Positions 5,266 to 6,941 of a DNA stretch of 6,941 bases are shown piece by piece (the stretch's first letter is position 1; every line of letters starts with the position of its first letter). The translations under genes and the position numbers were made by a program. The notes under the pieces are model-generated. The model saw only the letters and a program-made list of their open reading frames with translations. It was not told where the DNA came from and did no database searches. This stretch comes from Chitinophagaceae bacterium (GTDB taxonomy: Bacteria > Bacteroidota > Bacteroidia > Chitinophagales > Chitinophagaceae), in assembly GCA_026785745.1 (NCBI GenBank), contig JAJAZO010000380.1, positions 1-6,941 on the forward strand, given 5' to 3'.

Positions 5266-6941
5266 AAAAGGCAAAACTTAGCTTAAACAATACCTGCCTG
5301 GGGCGTAGCTGGTACTGCGAAATGGTTTCAACATTGTTCATTAATAGTATAGTGGTAAAGGCTTTAGTTTTAAAAAGATTCTGGCAGGTAATTTCATAAT
5401 CAATTTTCGATTTCTTTGGTGTATACCTAAGATTTAAATCTGCAAAATAGAAATTTTGAGCCGGTGCAATATTATTGCTGGTATAATAATGCTCCGCAGA
5501 TACCCTGAAAATAATTTTGTTTGTTGGAAAATAATTGAACGAAAAACTTTGATTCGCTGACTTAATTTGGTTATTGGTTTTTTGTAATTGAGATTTGGAG
5601 GAATAGGTAAAATAAGTTCCACCATAGTCTGTAGTAATCTTAGAGGACAGCTTTGCACTGATAGAAGTACTTATTGAATAATTTTTGTTGGAAAATGTTA
5701 CTAGTTTGTTTTGCTGCAATTGCTGCTGATTCCCAAAAGTATATCCATAGTTAAATCCTATTGAAGTTTTCCAGTCTATTATGTATTTGCTGAATCGGCC
5801 GGAAACAGTAGTTTTATTAGTATAATTATTTTGTAGCAAAGCAATAAGTGTTTCTAAACTGCCGGTAAACCGCTGGCTGTACAGCAGGTTCGATCTGTTT
5901 TTTGAAAAAGTAATGCTGGTATTGAAAAAAACAATTTTTAGCGGATTACGAAAAGTTAATGTGGCTGAAATATTAGCTGACTTAGTTTCAGCTAACGGGG
6001 CGTTGTTATTTGATAAATTCCGGTATGTTTTAAGGATGTATCCATTGGTAATACCTGAAATGTCGCCAAAACCCTGATTGTAAGATGCTGAGGTGTTTAT
6101 ACTCCATTTAGGGTTAAGCTGAAACATTATAGTTGCAGAAGGATTAATAAGCAAGCCTTTCTCTCCGGTATTAAGTTTTAATAATGTATCCGTGTAATCA
6201 ATTTTTGTGTAATTGATAGGTAATGAAAATGACAGCCGCCATTTATTCGTTTCGTAAGACCAGTTGTTATCGCTAAAAAATCTATATCGTTTCCAGGTCA
6301 GGTTGTTTTGAAAAGTATCGGCAATAGAACGTTCTGCTCCTGACTGTTCCACCAATAAATCAGATTGAAACTGTTGTGATTGTATATTAAACCCAAGTTT
6401 ATACTGACTGCCAAACTTTGATTTTCTTTTTCTGAAAGAAACATAGTTGTCAGTATAAAAAGTTTGAAGTGAAGCTTGTTGAATAAGAACATCATAAGGA
6501 AAGTTGCCGTTTACTAATTCGGGGTATAGACCCGGTGCTACATTGAGCTGCTGCGGTAATGATGTGTAACCAATATAAGAGCCCCATTCAATAATATAGT
6601 TAGCTTTTGTTTTAAGCAGCCTGAAATCGTTTGAAAGGTTAAAAAACGGGTTGCTTAATCGCTGCTTAATTTCCTTGTTTGTCTGCAACTGGCTGCTTTC
6701 TGCCGACCACAAGCCCTGGAAGCGGAGCACATTTTTAAGATAATAGGTTGAAGTGTTAGCCATTAATGATAAATCCGTTTGCAGCAGGTTCAGGTTGCTG
6801 TGAAATTTATTCTGTTCATTAATTGAAATAGTGTCGGCAGGCAAATAAAATTTTATAGAAACATTGCCTTGCTGTTGCTGAAAATCGTTTACATAAGCTG
6901 CATTTATCCGGAACTGATAGGTAGAATTAAGTGGTAGCAAC
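5264..6941 (-). CDS. Outer membrane beta-barrel receptor (TonB-dependent-receptor-like), N-terminus beyond window
   Basis: The C-terminal 559 residues or so of an outer-membrane barrel. The frame is open to the right edge, and the first possible start there (a TTG at 6940-6938) is only an artefact of the cut, so signal peptide, regulatory domain and plug are off-window. What is visible is a run of amphipathic strands separated by polar Asn/Gln/Ser/Thr-rich turns. The end, YEITCQNLFKTKAFTT then ISQYQLRPRQVLFKLSFAF, is the usual closing of Bacteroidota TonB-dependent receptors, with the terminal Phe recognised by the BAM machinery. There is no extension past the last strand, unlike the receptor at 682-3150, and the two barrels do not obviously resemble each other. 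It is convergent with the anti-sigma gene. A non-TonB large barrel cannot be ruled out without the plug. Ligand unknown. Confidence 0.82.
   Translation of the reverse strand, partial: LLPLNSTYQFRINAAYVNDFQQQQGNVSIKFYLPADTISINEQNKFHSNLNLLQTDLSLMANTSTYYLKNVLRFQGLWSAESSQLQTNKEIKQRLSNPFFNLSNDFRLLKTKANYIIEWGSYIGYTSLPQQLNVAPGLYPELVNGNFPYDVLIQQASLQTFYTDNYVSFRKRKSKFGSQYKLGFNIQSQQFQSDLLVEQSGAERSIADTFQNNLTWKRYRFFSDNNWSYETNKWRLSFSLPINYTKIDYTDTLLKLNTGEKGLLINPSATIMFQLNPKWSINTSASYNQGFGDISGITNGYILKTYRNLSNNNAPLAETKSANISATLTFRNPLKIVFFNTSITFSKNRSNLLYSQRFTGSLETLIALLQNNYTNKTTVSGRFSKYIIDWKTSIGFNYGYTFGNQQQLQQNKLVTFSNKNYSISTSISAKLSSKITTDYGGTYFTYSSKSQLQKTNNQIKSANQSFSFNYFPTNKIIFRVSAEHYYTSNNIAPAQNFYFADLNLRYTPKKSKIDYEITCQNLFKTKAFTTILLMNNVETISQYQLRPRQVLFKLSFAF

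Noticed and set aside
5434..5658. Minus-strand short frame inside the right-hand barrel gene, and a similar one at 6298-6495
   Set aside because: Out-of-frame shadows of the barrel with no family resemblance.

Overview
The window looks like an ordinary chromosomal stretch from a Bacteroidota bacterium, most likely family Chitinophagaceae. The evidence is low GC, outer-membrane receptors with an N-terminal carboxypeptidase-regulatory-like domain, TAnnTTTG promoter elements, and AT-rich leaders without Shine-Dalgarno sequences. The family assignment rests on the remembered look of homologous proteins, not on a search.

Layout: (1) bases 1-630, plus strand, the 3' portion of a cyclophilin-type peptidylprolyl isomerase whose true start lies left of the window; (2) 636-665, a strong GC-rich hairpin between two convergent genes; (3) 682-3150, minus strand, a complete TonB-dependent-receptor-like outer-membrane barrel protein with signal peptide, carboxypeptidase-like domain, plug and barrel; (4) 3151-3383, a divergent promoter region; (5) 3384-3761, plus strand, gcvH, the lipoyl carrier of the glycine cleavage system; (6) 3838-4374 and 4382-5137, plus strand, a tightly spaced ECF sigma factor and RskA-like membrane anti-sigma pair, both forced onto non-ATG starts (TTG, then GTG); (7) 5235-5265, a terminator hairpin rich in G-U pairs; (8) 5264 to the right edge, minus strand, the C-terminal part of a second, unrelated-looking outer-membrane barrel receptor, cut by the window end.

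Functionally this mixes housekeeping (proline isomerisation, glycine cleavage) with cell-envelope genes and one cell-surface signalling module. In the signalling module the membrane anti-sigma factor presumably holds the sigma factor until an envelope signal releases it. Neither the signal nor the regulon can be read here. The two barrel receptors are each convergent with a plus-strand gene, so neither shares a transcript with the sigma/anti-sigma operon.

I found no RNA gene, CRISPR array, insertion sequence, phage gene or attachment site. I do not see a previously undescribed system. The most interesting details are the two consecutive rare start codons in the regulatory operon, the zinc-motif-less anti-sigma factor, and a small inverted repeat in the gcvH leader.
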